Source: Meloidogyne chitwoodi
Taxonomy: Eukaryota > Nematoda > Chromadorea > Rhabditida > Meloidogynidae
Reading direction: 5' to 3'
Assembly (NCBI GenBank): GCA_015183035.1
Contig: JACZZP010000003.1
Location: 372,001 to 436,000, forward strand
Length of the DNA stretch: 64,000 bases
The notes under the pieces are model-generated. The model was given only the letters and a program-made list of their open reading frames with translations, made no database searches and was not told the DNA's origin. How positions within the stretch are numbered: position 1 is the stretch's first letter; each line of letters begins with the position of its first letter. A program made the position numbers and the translations under genes. Shown here piece after piece: positions 20,318-30,900 of the stretch.

Positions 20318-23300
20318 TTAATGCCTGTTGTATTGTTGCATTTTTCGTTTTTCACCATTTGCAAAACTATGCCTCCAAGCTCCTCTGCTATTATTATTTC
20401 CTCCTCCATCTTTCCAATTACCTCTTCCATCAGAATTAACATTTCTTTGACGTTTTGAAATACCAGAATCTTTAATAAAAAAAAATAAAATTTTAATTCA
20501 GAAAAAATCAAAACTTGTTTGTCTACTTTAGGTAGCCACCCCATCTATTCGCAAAAAAAATTCATTTTTTTAATGTAAAAAACATTTTCTCTCTGCGAAT
20601 AAATGGGGTGTTTACTAGACAATTTGCAAATTATTTTATTATACCAGCAGCAGAAGAGTTTCGTCTTTTTGGTCCAAAATTGCCAATAAATTCATTTTGA
20701 TGATTCTTTTGTAAAGGAGGACTGAATAATGGAGGGGGTTGAACTAAACCAGGAGGTGGAAGTATAAAATTAGGGGGTGGTGATTGCATTGATGGATGTG
20801 ATGAATTGAACGAATTAATCTAGAAAAAATGGAAAATTAAAAATTTAATAAAATTAGGTACCCACTTATTCGCAAATAATATTGTACAAGCACAAATGAA
20901 TTTGTGAAATATTTTTTTCTTGCGAATAAACGGGGTACCCAAAACTAGATAATTACTAGAGTTATTCATATGCGTTTTTCCGGTAACGGTAACGGTAATT
21001 TCGGTAAATTACCGTTACCGGAAATTACCGATTTTTTCAAAATCGACCGGTACGGTAACGGTAACGGTAATTCGGTAATTTACCGTTACCGGCAATCCTT
21101 AACAATTGGGGCTCCACCCCAAATAATCGCAGTGACATAGTAAAAACATGTTTTTAGGGGTTATCGAGGTCGCTGATTACGAATCTGATATCATTTTTTT
21201 CTTATCACTAATTTTTAAAATCACAGATTTTATCAAAATTTTCGCTCATTAGCTGATTACATGATGGGCATAGTGGAGTTACAGACCGTAAAATGTTACG
21301 TTGTTGTAACTATTGAATAGCAGATTCTTTTGTATTAATAAGTTGAGTAATTTGGAAAAGATCCATGATAAAATCTGTGATTTTAAAAATTAGTGATAAA
21401 ATGATAAGGATTGGTGATAAGATCAGATTCGTGATTAGCGACCTCGATAACCCCTAAAAACACGTTTTTACTATGCCACTGCGATTATTTGGGGTGGAGC
21501 CCCAATTGTTAAGGATTGCCCCGTTACCGGAAAATTACCGGTGCAATTTTTCGGTATTACCGCGGTAATTCGGTAAAAAAAATTTTTTACATTAAAAAAG
21601 AAAATATTGTAGGAAATGTTTATTAAGGGCATTGGTCTTTAAAACGAGGTTCCAAATAATGAGCAACAGCAGTTCAAAAAGCTCCAGAATTAAGTAGTTC
21701 CGTGGTTCCAGTTCCGGAAGTGGAACATTCACCGATTACTATGCGTAAATTACTTTTTCAGCGCCGCAGGCAAAAATATAGGCTTATATATTAATAATTT
21801 AATATTGTATTACGCCTTAATTTTTGGTGGTATATAAATCGGGGAACGAGAACCATAACAGACACTTAAAGACCTAATAACCTAATGATTATTTGATCCC
21901 CAAGTTATCCAGTTCCCCCTATTTTTACTTTTATCTGTTAAATAAAACTTTAAAAGAAAACCTTTTCCTTCATTTTTGGCGGGCCTACCGCGCTCCAGGA
22001 GTTGGATTCGTCCAACTCTCGGGGTCAACGGTTTGGCTAAGCTGCCCTTTAAAAATATGACTTTTTTTTTAATTTAAAATTAACAAGAAAAAATCAAATA
22101 AATAATAAATCATCGCCAGATATTTTGTAAATAATATAGGAGTCGAACCTGCGTCAAAATTAAGTTATAGACTAGCACACTAACCACTCAACCATCTTAC
22201 AACTGGAACTTTGACTAATTTATTTATTGATAAACCATTCCTTTTTAATTTTTCTTCTCTTCCCCAACTTTTCTCCCTTCTCATATTGAAAAGTCAAATA
22301 AATTAAAGGGAAAAGACAAGGGAAAAAATTACTGAATTACCGAAAATTACCGCGGTAATTTTGGATTGACCGGTACGGTAACGGTAATTCGGTAATTTAC
22401 CGTTACCGAAAAATTACCGATTTTTAAAAAATCGACCGGTACGGTAAACGGTAACGGTAAACCGGTAATTTTACCGCGGTAATACCGAAAATTACCGCGG
22501 TATTACCGTCCCGTGAATAACTCTAATAATTACCATTTTTATAAAAAAAAACTTACAAATTTTGCATTTCTTGGAATTAAAGAAGGTGGTGGATTTATAG
22601 GATTAAATAATTGTGGTGGCGGTGAAGACAACAAATTTGGTGTTGATTGTTTTTGTTCAATATTTGATCCATTTGTTTGTTGAAAAAAATGTAAAGGTGG
22701 AGGAGGAGAGGCACCTGGCGGTGGGGGAATGGAAGGAGATGATTGATGAAAATTTGGTTGTTGTTGAGAAGCAAAAAATCTTGCTTGGCGTGGATCCATA
22801 ACTGAAGGTACTGATCTTGGAATATTTGAAGGGACAGGAAATGGAATAAATTGAGTATTTAGTTGAGGTCCAGTAGACTGAATATGACCAGTTGGTATAG
22901 TTGTAACACGCTGAATAAAAAGCAGAATTTTATATAAAACCCAGAATTTAATCAAAATCAGAATTTTAAGTAAAAATCAGAATTTTAAATAAAATCAGAA
23001 TTTTAAGAAAAATCAGAATTTTAATTAAAATCAGAAATTTAAGTAAAAACCAGAATATTAAATAAAATCAGAACTTTAATTAAAATCAGAATTATAAATC
23101 AAAATCAGAATTTTAAATAAAATCAGAACAATTTTCTCCCAACTTATCCCCTATATATATATTTAAAAAAAAACCGTGTATTCATTCGCAGTTTTCAAAA
23201 AACATCGAGAAGAGCCGCTTGGTCCAGGTCTATCGTCATCATCCATTTCCATATCATCACCTCCCCCAGCTAATTCCTCACCATCCACTCCATGTAAAAA

Positions 23301-24660
23301 AGGATCATCACCAGCTGTAGGAGAGGGAGCATCTCTCGGAGGTGATTCGCCTAAAATACCACCAGAGTTAGTCATTGACTCTAACTGTTGTTTAGTCTTT
23401 TTAATGCCCTCAGCAAAACGTTCATAAGCCTAAAAAAATTGTTAAATATTTTCCAAAAAATTAAAAAAAATTACAAACATCATTTATGACGGTCACATCC
23501 CGTAATTGTAAATTAAATGTACTTTCTGTTCTTTTCGTCATTTCGTGTAATTGAAGGCCTTTTTGTTTGTGTTTTTCAACTGTGTCAAGAAATGAAAGTA
23601 GCTTCTGACGTGAAGAGTCCATATCTGATAAAGCTTTGATTCCCTCGTTTCGGTCTTCAAAACAAAATTGTTAAAAAAGAATGTAAAAATTAAAAAAAAA
23701 ACCTTTAACTCTTCCTTGTACAGATTCTTTAAAGTTGAAGGAACTACGAGCCAAAATTTCTCTTGCTTTTTCTGTTAACATTTCATTTTTATAAAAACTC
23801 TCAATTGATCGAATTAATTTTTGAAAATCAATTTCAGTAGCATTTTGAGATTCGTCCTTTTCTGTTGCAATTCTACTAACTAAAAATTGCTTAAATAAGT
23901 ATTATTCAAGATCGTAAAAGGGAAAAAATATTCAAGGCGAGGACTTTGGATAAATGAAAATTTTGGCACCCAAAAGGCCTTTGGGGATGCAAAAAGTGTT
24001 AAAATGTTAATATACCCAATGCAGTTTTCATTTCTTCAATAATATGAGCAGGATAAATATTTCTTTCACCAAACACTTCAACACATCGAGAAATAGCCTT
24101 TTTTACAGGTAAACTAAAAGAAATATTTATCAAAAAATTTTAAAATAACCTTGAAATAGTCGTCGCATTAATTAAATGAGGATGAAAGGTTAGCGTCACA
24201 TTTATATCTCGTTTGCTAGCGGCTTTTTGTACAACATCATTAAGCACGTAAATAAGTGCTATTCGGAGCTTATCATTTGCTATAATAAAAAAATGAGAAA
24301 ATTTGCGGACAAAACTTTTGCGGACACGGGGAATCCAAGTTTAAGCTCCAAAATATAAGTGGGCCAATAATTTTCTGAAAGATTGCTTGTTGTATTTCGT
24401 TTGTTACACAATCAAAAAAAGCAATTTTTGGTCAAGCAATCTCATCACAAGTATTCCCAACAAATTAAATAGCTAAAACAGGTTCCCCCAATTCAAAAAA
24501 GATTACTTTGTTTGTATATTTCCATCCAAATATTGGCTATTTTGTCGATAGATTCTCTATGATGTAGCAACCATTTTGAACATGTTTGAACTGATTCTTG
24601 TGTAGAATTAAGACTCAACAGTCGTTTGCGCATAGTATCTTCAGTTGGAGGTGGAACCAT
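20318..24660 (-). CDS. CID-domain protein of the RPRD/CIDS type (Pol II CTD-interacting)
   Basis: Binds the phosphorylated C-terminal domain of RNA polymerase II. Exons, low to high: 20318-20469, 20645-20819, 22557-22910, 23175-23429, 23479-23654, 23703-23879, 24016-24113, 24150-24279, 24507-24660; 556 residues. The CID (about 1-130) has TQESVQTCSKWLLHHRESID, IWMEIYKQ, RIALIYVLNDVVQKAAKR and FGERNIYPAHIIEEM. A coiled-coil region (about 190-290) contains QKLLSFLDTVEKHKQK, which fits RPRD1/RPRD2. Next come an acidic segment (DDMEMDDDDRPGPS), long proline-rich stretches (PPPPGASPPPPLHFF) and a Gly/Asn/Arg-rich tail. RPRD2-like by the long low-complexity C-terminus; exact orthology is uncertain. 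Intron 7 (20820-22556) is almost entirely transposon. Confidence 0.88.
20537..20611. mobile_element. Hairpin MITE, CCCCATnTATTCGCA ends (copy 2)
   Basis: CACCCCATCTATTCGCAA and its mirror TGCGAATAAATGGGGTG, about 40 AT-rich bases between. In an intron of the RPRD-like gene. Confidence 0.7.
20857..20940. mobile_element. Hairpin MITE (copy 3)
   Basis: GGTACCCACTTATTCGCAA at the left and TTGCGAATAAACGGGGTACC at the right. More diverged, and capped by GGTACC at both ends. Confidence 0.65.
21091..21520. mobile_element. Nested 430-bp MITE, GGCAATCC ends, 8-bp target duplication
   Basis: Long inverted ends begin GGCAATCCTTAACAATTGGG and extend about 150 bases in from each side. The flanking 8 bases CCGTTACC (21083-21090 and 21521-21528) are duplicated exactly, so it jumped into the CGGTAA array of the host element. 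It shares GGCAATCC ends and a CCCCTAAAAACA-type inner phrase with the element at 56988-57625. Confidence 0.88.
21608..22050 (+). repeat. LTR-like segment with a UUCG hairpin inside the hAT element
   Basis: Contains TATATAAAT (about 21830), an AATAAAA at about 21940, then TTCATTTTTGGCGGGCC, which resembles an LTR end followed by a TGG primer site. A perfect 8-bp stem GAGTTGGA/TCCAACTC with a TTCG tetraloop lies at 21999-22018. No coding sequence follows. It could be a retroelement leader captured by the hAT element; this is inference from order of signals only. Confidence 0.35.
22135..22202 (-). repeat. tRNA-like element inside the hAT transposon
   Basis: Minus strand: ATGGTTGAGTGGTTAGTG (A-box region) and GGTTCGACTCC (B-box). 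D-arm sequence is good; the acceptor stem does not pair. Confidence 0.6.
22918..23140. repeat. TCAGAAT repeat, RPRD-like intron
   Basis: About ten copies of AAAATCAGAATTTTAA spaced 18-22 bases, filling the intron between two proline-rich exons. Confidence 0.75.
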
Positions 24661-24967
24661 TTTTGAACAATTTATAAAAAGTTTAAAAAAAGAACTAAAA
24701 GTGAATAGAAATTTAAAGAACGTGACAAATAAAAGTTGCGAGAATGAATTAAATTCAATCTTGAAGTTGACAAAACGAAAAAAGACAGAATTTAATTAAA
24801 AGAAAAAAGATATTTGAGTGCCTTAGATTGAGTGTCAACAAATGGCACTCGATTAAATAACAACAAAATGACACAAGAAAAAGGAATGTCAAAATGTTAA
24901 ATTTTTAAAAGACAAAAACAATAATGACAAAATTCAAATAAAAAGAAATAAAACAAAAAATATTTAT
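24661..24967. other. Intergenic, unrecognised gene to RPRD-like gene
   Basis: 307 bp, AT-rich, no ORF. Contains imperfect tgtcaa/ttgaca phrases (24770-24870) but nothing I can name. Confidence 0.4.
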
Positions 24968-25986
24968 TCAAAGGTCATAAAGTAAATGTTTAAGTTTTAC
25001 ACCTTCAGGGTCAACAATTGAATAATTAAGATATTCCATTATTTGCGTTTCATTTTCCATTTCTTGTACCTAAAATTTCCAAAAATATTCTTAAATTTCC
25101 CTTTTTATTACCTTAATAGCTAAAAAATTTGCATAATGTTCCACAAATGGTGTAGCTGTAAGAAAACCAGCAACATTAGCCGTACTTATAAGAATATTCT
25201 TATCCAAAGCAGAGAACCATCCATGAGCCCAATCTGGTAATTTTGACCATTTGGCGTCTGCCTTTGCTTCCATATCAGCAACAAACTTTTAAAGAGAAAA
25301 ATAAATTTAAAAAAGAAAAATTTTTTAATTCCCCTTACTGTTCCACTCGAAGATTTTTCTGGTGAACGTCCTGCAATATTTTCATCCTTTAAAAAAATTT
25401 TTAAACTTTAAAAATAAACAAAAAATACATTTTTTGTTTTGTTGTTCTTAGGAACATTATTCGAATTTTTTTGACCATTTGAATTGCGAATATCAATAGA
25501 AGAAGGCACTCGTTTTGCACTTGAACCAGGACCGTAATTGTGACGAGTATATCTTTAAGTTAAAGTTTTTTGAGTTAAAAAAATTATAAATATTTCTCTG
25601 TCTCTCCCCTATCATTTTAATTTAAAAAACTCTTACAATGTAAAAAATTCGCACAACTTTTCAATATATTGTCTATAAACGGGTTGTCCAGCAACTGGAT
25701 GTAATGGTATAATTAAATTATCCCTTAAAGATAAAAATATATTTTTTTAATTAATTAATTTTATTAAAAGAAAAACTTACTCAATATTACAACAAAATTT
25801 TTCATTAAGCATTCCCTTTTTATATTCACGAAGAAACCCTGAATAAATAAATAAATCTTCAGGAATTGTAACATAATCGTTGTGAGGTAATAAATGAAAT
25901 TTTGCAATATGTTTTATTGGATTTAATGATTTTGTTGTTGTGAGATCAGAAAATGTTGAAGATGTTGTTGTTGTAGTATTTGACAT
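24968..25986 (-). CDS. Unrecognised 246-residue protein
   Basis: Exons, low to high: 24968-25069, 25112-25285, 25339-25386, 25429-25552, 25637-25723, 25781-25986. All junctions keep frame and use GT-AG, so the gene is probably real. The N-terminus is Thr/Ser-rich; then come NPIKHIAKFHLLPHNDYVTI, HPVAGQPVYRQYIEKLCEFF, a polar linker (residues about 100-155), and an aromatic-rich C-terminal block with WSKLPDWAHGWFSALDKNI and ATPFVEHYANFLAIKVQEME, ending EGVKLKHLLYDL. No signal peptide or membrane segment is seen. I recognise no family. It is the first member of the minus-strand cluster, 307 bases upstream of the RPRD-like gene. Confidence 0.7.
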
Positions 25987-27005
25987 ATTTTTATTTGTTG
26001 TATTTTGTTGTTATAAATTGAGTATTTATATTGTTGTTTTTATATTCTGATTTCTACAACTAATAGTTTGTTTGTGTTTTTATATTCTGATTTTTCCGGA
26101 AACAATATTATTGTTTGTGTTTTTAATATATTCTGATTTTTCTAAATAAAATGTAGGTATGTTGATTTTTTAAATTCTGATGTTTCCGGAAAAATACAAA
26201 CCTAAGAATATAAATAAACATAATAAAATTAAGAAAAGTTAGAAACAAAACACAGAAAATGGTATAGAAGAATGTTATATTAGACAGAGAGAGTGAAAAT
26301 TCTGATTTTTCCGGATTAACTATTTTAAATTAATTTAAAAAGTTGCAGTTGTGGTTGTCTCAACAGTCCATAAACGACACACAGTGGGATTAATTTTATC
26401 CTCCAACCTCCACTGCGCGTATTTAGGCCCCGCGCAACCTCCACACAAGTACAACATCCAAAGATGTGCACTCATACTCCAGGGCACTTGTTTTAATTTT
26501 AGGTTTTAGTTGTTTTGTTTTAAATGCTTTCGATTAGTGCTTTTGAGTCAAGCTCTAAGCGTTTATCGTCCACATCCCACTGCAAATCGGCATAGACCTC
26601 AACACAGTGTCTAACACACCACCACAGCCAATAAATCATAAAAAATTTCTCATAATATAATACAAGCTAATTTATTTCTCTTTTCTTCGATGTGTTGTAA
26701 AATGTGTAGTTAGAGTAGTTAACGAATATTATTATTAATATACTCTATTTTTAGTTTCTCTTTCTCTAACTTATTAGCCGCTTTTATTTCTGTTTTTCTT
26801 TATTAAAATAAATAAAAATTATAAAAATATTCTGATAAAAAATAAATAAATATATATAATTTATTAAAAAAAATTAAAAATTTAATCAAAATTTTTTTAT
26901 CTAAAATTTAAAATAATTAAAAAAAGTGTAACAAAACAAAAATTAAAAAATAATAATTTTAAATTCTAAAAAATGCACATTGACTTATAACAAAAAAATT
27001 TTTTT
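25987..27005. other. Intergenic with a GC-richer island holding two short ORFs
   Basis: 25990-26340 is AT-rich and contains TTCCGGAA (about 26094 and 26183). 26341-26640 is clearly less AT-rich than anything near it. On the minus strand it has two short ATG-to-stop frames: 26520-26639 (39 residues, with ADLQWDVDDKRLELDSKALI) and 26335-26475 (46 residues, with YAQWRLEDKINPTVCRLW). Neither is recognised. They may be exons of one small gene, relics, or chance. An inverted CAGTGGGAT/ATCCCACTG pair links the two ends. 26700-27005 is featureless AT. Confidence 0.35.
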
Positions 27006-27891
27006 GATTTTTTACATTTTATTTAGTTTCTAACAACTAGTGTCAACTAATATGGTCAACTTCCACCTCCTCCAATTATTACTTACCCAACGAAATGTAT
27101 TTATTTCAAACCGCACATGGCGAGAGATTAAACAGAAAACTTTAGAGTATGATTTTTATTTATTTTAGCTTAGATTACTTTATTTGGATTCGAAACACTG
27201 GTCCGTATGCAATTGTCTACTGAAGTTCAACCGACTCAACAATAATGCGGTTTTCGCCTTCTTTCGAAACAATTAGTGGTCGAGCAAAAATTTATATTGA
27301 TGAAATATGTTCTGGTTACTTTTTGAACCAACAATCGGATGTATTTACAATTGAATGGATGAGAATACCAGCAAAGGGATCAATCACGGCTCAAACTATC
27401 TCCAATATTTTTGCCACTACAGGAACCAAAGGTATCAAAAATCTAAAACTTCATTACAATTCGCTGACAAATTTTGTAGCAAAAATATTGGAGATAGTTT
27501 GAGCCGTGATTGATCCCTTTGCTGGTATTCTCATCCATTCAATTGTAAATACATCCGATTGTTGGTTCAAAAAGTAACCAGAACATATTTCATCAATATA
27601 AATTTTTGCTCGACCACTAATTGTTTCGAAAGAAGGCGAAAACCGCATTATTGTTGAGTCGGTTGAACTTCAGTAGACAATTGCATACGGACCAGTGTTT
27701 CGAATCCAAATAAAGTAATCTAAGCTAAAATAAATAAAAATCATACTCTAAAGTTAACTGTTTAATCTCTCGCCATGTGCGGTTTGAAATAAATACATTT
27801 CGTTGGGTAAGTAATAATTGGAGGAGGTGGAAGTTGACCATATTAGTTGACACTAGTTGTTAGAAACTAAATAAAATGTAAAAAATAAATC
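27006..27891. repeat. 886-bp palindrome with the same coding fragment on both arms
   Basis: The arms 27006-27414 and 27479-27891 are almost perfect inverted copies separated by about 64 bp. Each arm reads, from its outer side inward, the same open frame beginning MRFSPSFETISGRAKIYIDE and containing CSGYFLNQQSDVFTIEWMRI. It is seen as + strand 27245-27502 and - strand 27454-27648. Upstream in the same frame, after one stop, is IWIRNTGPYAIVY, so the fragment looks like a piece of a longer unidentified protein. A transcript through the locus would fold into a long dsRNA. No target duplication found. Confidence 0.8.
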
Positions 27892-27965
27892 AACTATATA
27901 TAATTAAAAAAAAATTTAAAATTAATTTTTAGCTCTTCTTTTAATTAAAAAAAAAATTCTATTTT

Positions 27966-30900
27966 TCAACTAGGTAACCATATCGGAGGATTTTCTGCGG
28001 GTAAAGGCTCTTTTCCACAAATAATATCTGCTGCCTTTTCTGCTAGCATTATTACTGGAGCATTTAGGTTTCCACTAACAATGGAGGGCATAATACTCGC
28101 ATCAACTATCTAAATTTTTTAATTTTAAAAAATTTAGACATTTTTAAATAAAAAAAATTGAAGCAAAAAATTCTAAAAAATTGAAGCAAAAAATTCTAAA
28201 AAATTGAAGCAAAAAATTCTAAAAAATTGAAGCAAAAAATTCCCCAAAAATTCAAAAAAATCAACAAACCTTTAAATTTTCAAGCCCATAAACATTCAAA
28301 GTTTCAGGATCTACTACTGCCAAATTATCATCACTAGAACCCATTTTACACGTACAAGAAGGATGATAAGCTGAAGCAGCATGTTTTGCTACAAATTGAT
28401 CAATCTAACAAAAATAAAAAATTCTTTCAAATTCAAAAAATTTAAAAATAAAAACCTCTTGATCAGTTTGACAGTCTTTCCCAGGTGCCAATTCTTCTCC
28501 TCTAAATTCATCAAAAGCTTTTTGTGCAAACAATTCTCTCGAAAGTCGAATAGATTTTCTAAATTCTACCCAATCCTGTTCATCACCAAAATAATTAGGA
28601 TCACATAAAGGTGCTTCTCTAGGGTCATTATTTCGCAAATAAACTCTTCCCGTTGATTTTGAACGCATAGGGCCGACATGAACCTTTTTTAATTTAATTA
28701 ATTTTAATAAAAATTTAAAATTATGTAACTTGATATCCATGACATTTTGGAGAAGAACGACCATCGTCATGAACGGTTGAAGGTAAAAAGTGAAATTGAA
28801 TGTCTGGGTGTGGAACCTAAAAAAATAAGAATTAATTAATGTAAAAAAATATTTATTAAAAATAATTGAATATTTTTGAAAATTTTAATTTTGTATTTTA
28901 TTTAAAGAAATAACGAGACAAGTTCGAGTTACGTTAATATCCAAATTATTTTTAAAAATTTTTAGAATCTTTAAAAAATTCTAATGAAATATTAGATATC
29001 ATCTAAACGAAAGAAGAAGAAAATTTCAATTTTTGAATTTTAATTTTTTATTTAACCCAATTTTTAAATTAAATGCTAATTTTTCAACACCAATTTTTCC
29101 ATCAAATATTATTAAAAATAATTAAAAATAAAAAACCTCTGAATTAGACCTAGCAAAACCACCAGATTCAAGATGACTACTTGCGGCTAAACCCGTTTTT
29201 GTTAAAAACCATTGACCACCAATTTGTATCATTTTATGGGGATGTTTCCAAGTCGATTTGTTATATAAGGTAACAGGTTTTAAACAACGCTAAAAAAATA
29301 TTTAAAAAAAAAAAATTAAATTAAAATAATGGTACTTACGTATTATCCCTAAGCACTTTTGCGGACTTTTTTTGCGGACAAATTTATTTTTTCATTATAA
29401 ATAAAAAATAGACTGAAAAATTAAATAAAATTTTATTATTCAAATTGTCTATTTATATATAAATTTGTCCGCAAAAGTGCTTAGGGATAATATTAAGTAC
29501 CGAAAAAGAAAACCTGTTGAACATAAATTTCCAAATGATCTTGCAAATTACGACCAACACCTTTCATATCCTGCACAATTGGAATTTTTAAGGGCTTAAA
29601 AATAAAGTAAATTATTTTTAAAATAAATTAAAAAATTTACATAAAGATGATCACCATCGCCAATTCCTAAAAAAATTAAAAAAAAGAATAAATTTATTTT
29701 TTTTAAATTTAAAATGGATATTTTCGGTCCTTATTTTTAATGATAATAAAATTAAAATATTTAAAATAAAAAAAAATTTTTAATATTTTCAAATACCGAG
29801 TAAAAGGAATGGAAAAAATAAAATTAAAAAAAAAAAAATTCCTTAAAATTAAAAAATTTTTTATCCTTCGAATTTTTACCTAAATTAGTGTAGTCATTTT
29901 GTGTTACCGAAAAACTCACTTCTCTCGGTTAATCCAAAAAATTAAAAAAAATAAAAAACAAACCGCTTGACATCAATAATTGTGGAGTGTTAATAGCCCC
30001 CGCTGCTAAAATTACCGCATCACTACAATAAATTTTTTCACGAGAGTAGGCATCGATAAGTGACGTCAATGCAAAATTTACTTGTCTTAAAATAAAATTA
30101 ATTAAAATTAATAATTTAATTTAAAAAAAAAACCTGATAAATTCAATTCCAATAGCTCTTTTTTTATCAAATAAAATTTGTGTACAAGTTATTCCTTCTG
30201 TCGTGTATAAATTTGGTCGATCAAGGATCTAATTTAAAAAAATTAAAAATTCTTTTTAAATTAATTTAAACAAATTTACAGGATTTAAATAAGCAGAAGA
30301 AGCACTCCATCTCTTTCCATCTTTTATTGTCATATCCATTTTTCCAATTCCTTCTTGTTTAAAACCATTCATATCTTCTGTTGTACCAACAATTGGATGT
30401 TCTTTCCCAGCCTCCAAAAAAGCTTGATGAAGAGGGTTTTCACAACTTCCTTGCATTACATAAAGAGGCCCTTGACTGCCACGGAAAGGGTCGTCAGTGC
30501 CCGTGGAAAGTTGATGATGTTGAGCTTTTTTGAAATAAGGAAGGCAATTTCTAAAAATACATATTAAAATTAACAAAAATTCTCAAAAAATATAATAAAT
30601 TATAAATAAGCAAAAAAGGGCAAAGGAGGTCAAAAAAAACTTTAAAAAATTAAATTGAAATACTTGAAAGCCCATCCTTTTGCTCCTTCGCTTTCCCAAC
30701 GGTCATAATCTAAGGGATGTCCACGAATATAAACCATAGCGTTTAAAGAGCTTGAACCGCCCCAAACACGTCCACGTGGCCAATAAATTGCGCGATTATT
30801 CATCTTTTCTTGAGCTGTGGTATAATAGAGCCTAAAACATTAAAAAAATAAAATTTAAAAAAATTAATTTATAAAAAGACTAGTTCTGGTGTACAAAATT

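Larger units (their letters stand above)
20957..22525. mobile_element. hAT-type non-autonomous transposon with CGGTAA subterminal arrays
   Basis: 1,569 bp with 12-bp terminal inverted repeats TAGAGTTATTCA, flanked by a perfect 8-bp target duplication ATAATTAC (20949-20956 and 22526-22533). The 8-bp duplication and the TAGAG start are hAT superfamily traits. Inside both ends (about 20980-21090, 21521-21590 and 22330-22510) are arrays of CGGTAA / TTACCG hexamers in both orientations, like transposase-binding subterminal repeats known in hAT elements. No transposase frame was found. The middle carries a nested MITE (21091-21520), an LTR-like segment and a tRNA-like element. Inserted in intron 7 of the RPRD-like gene. 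Confidence 0.85.

Noticed and set aside
20980..22510. CGGTAA arrays as telomere-type repeat
   Set aside because: They are short, in both orientations, and lie just inside transposon ends with an 8-bp target duplication.
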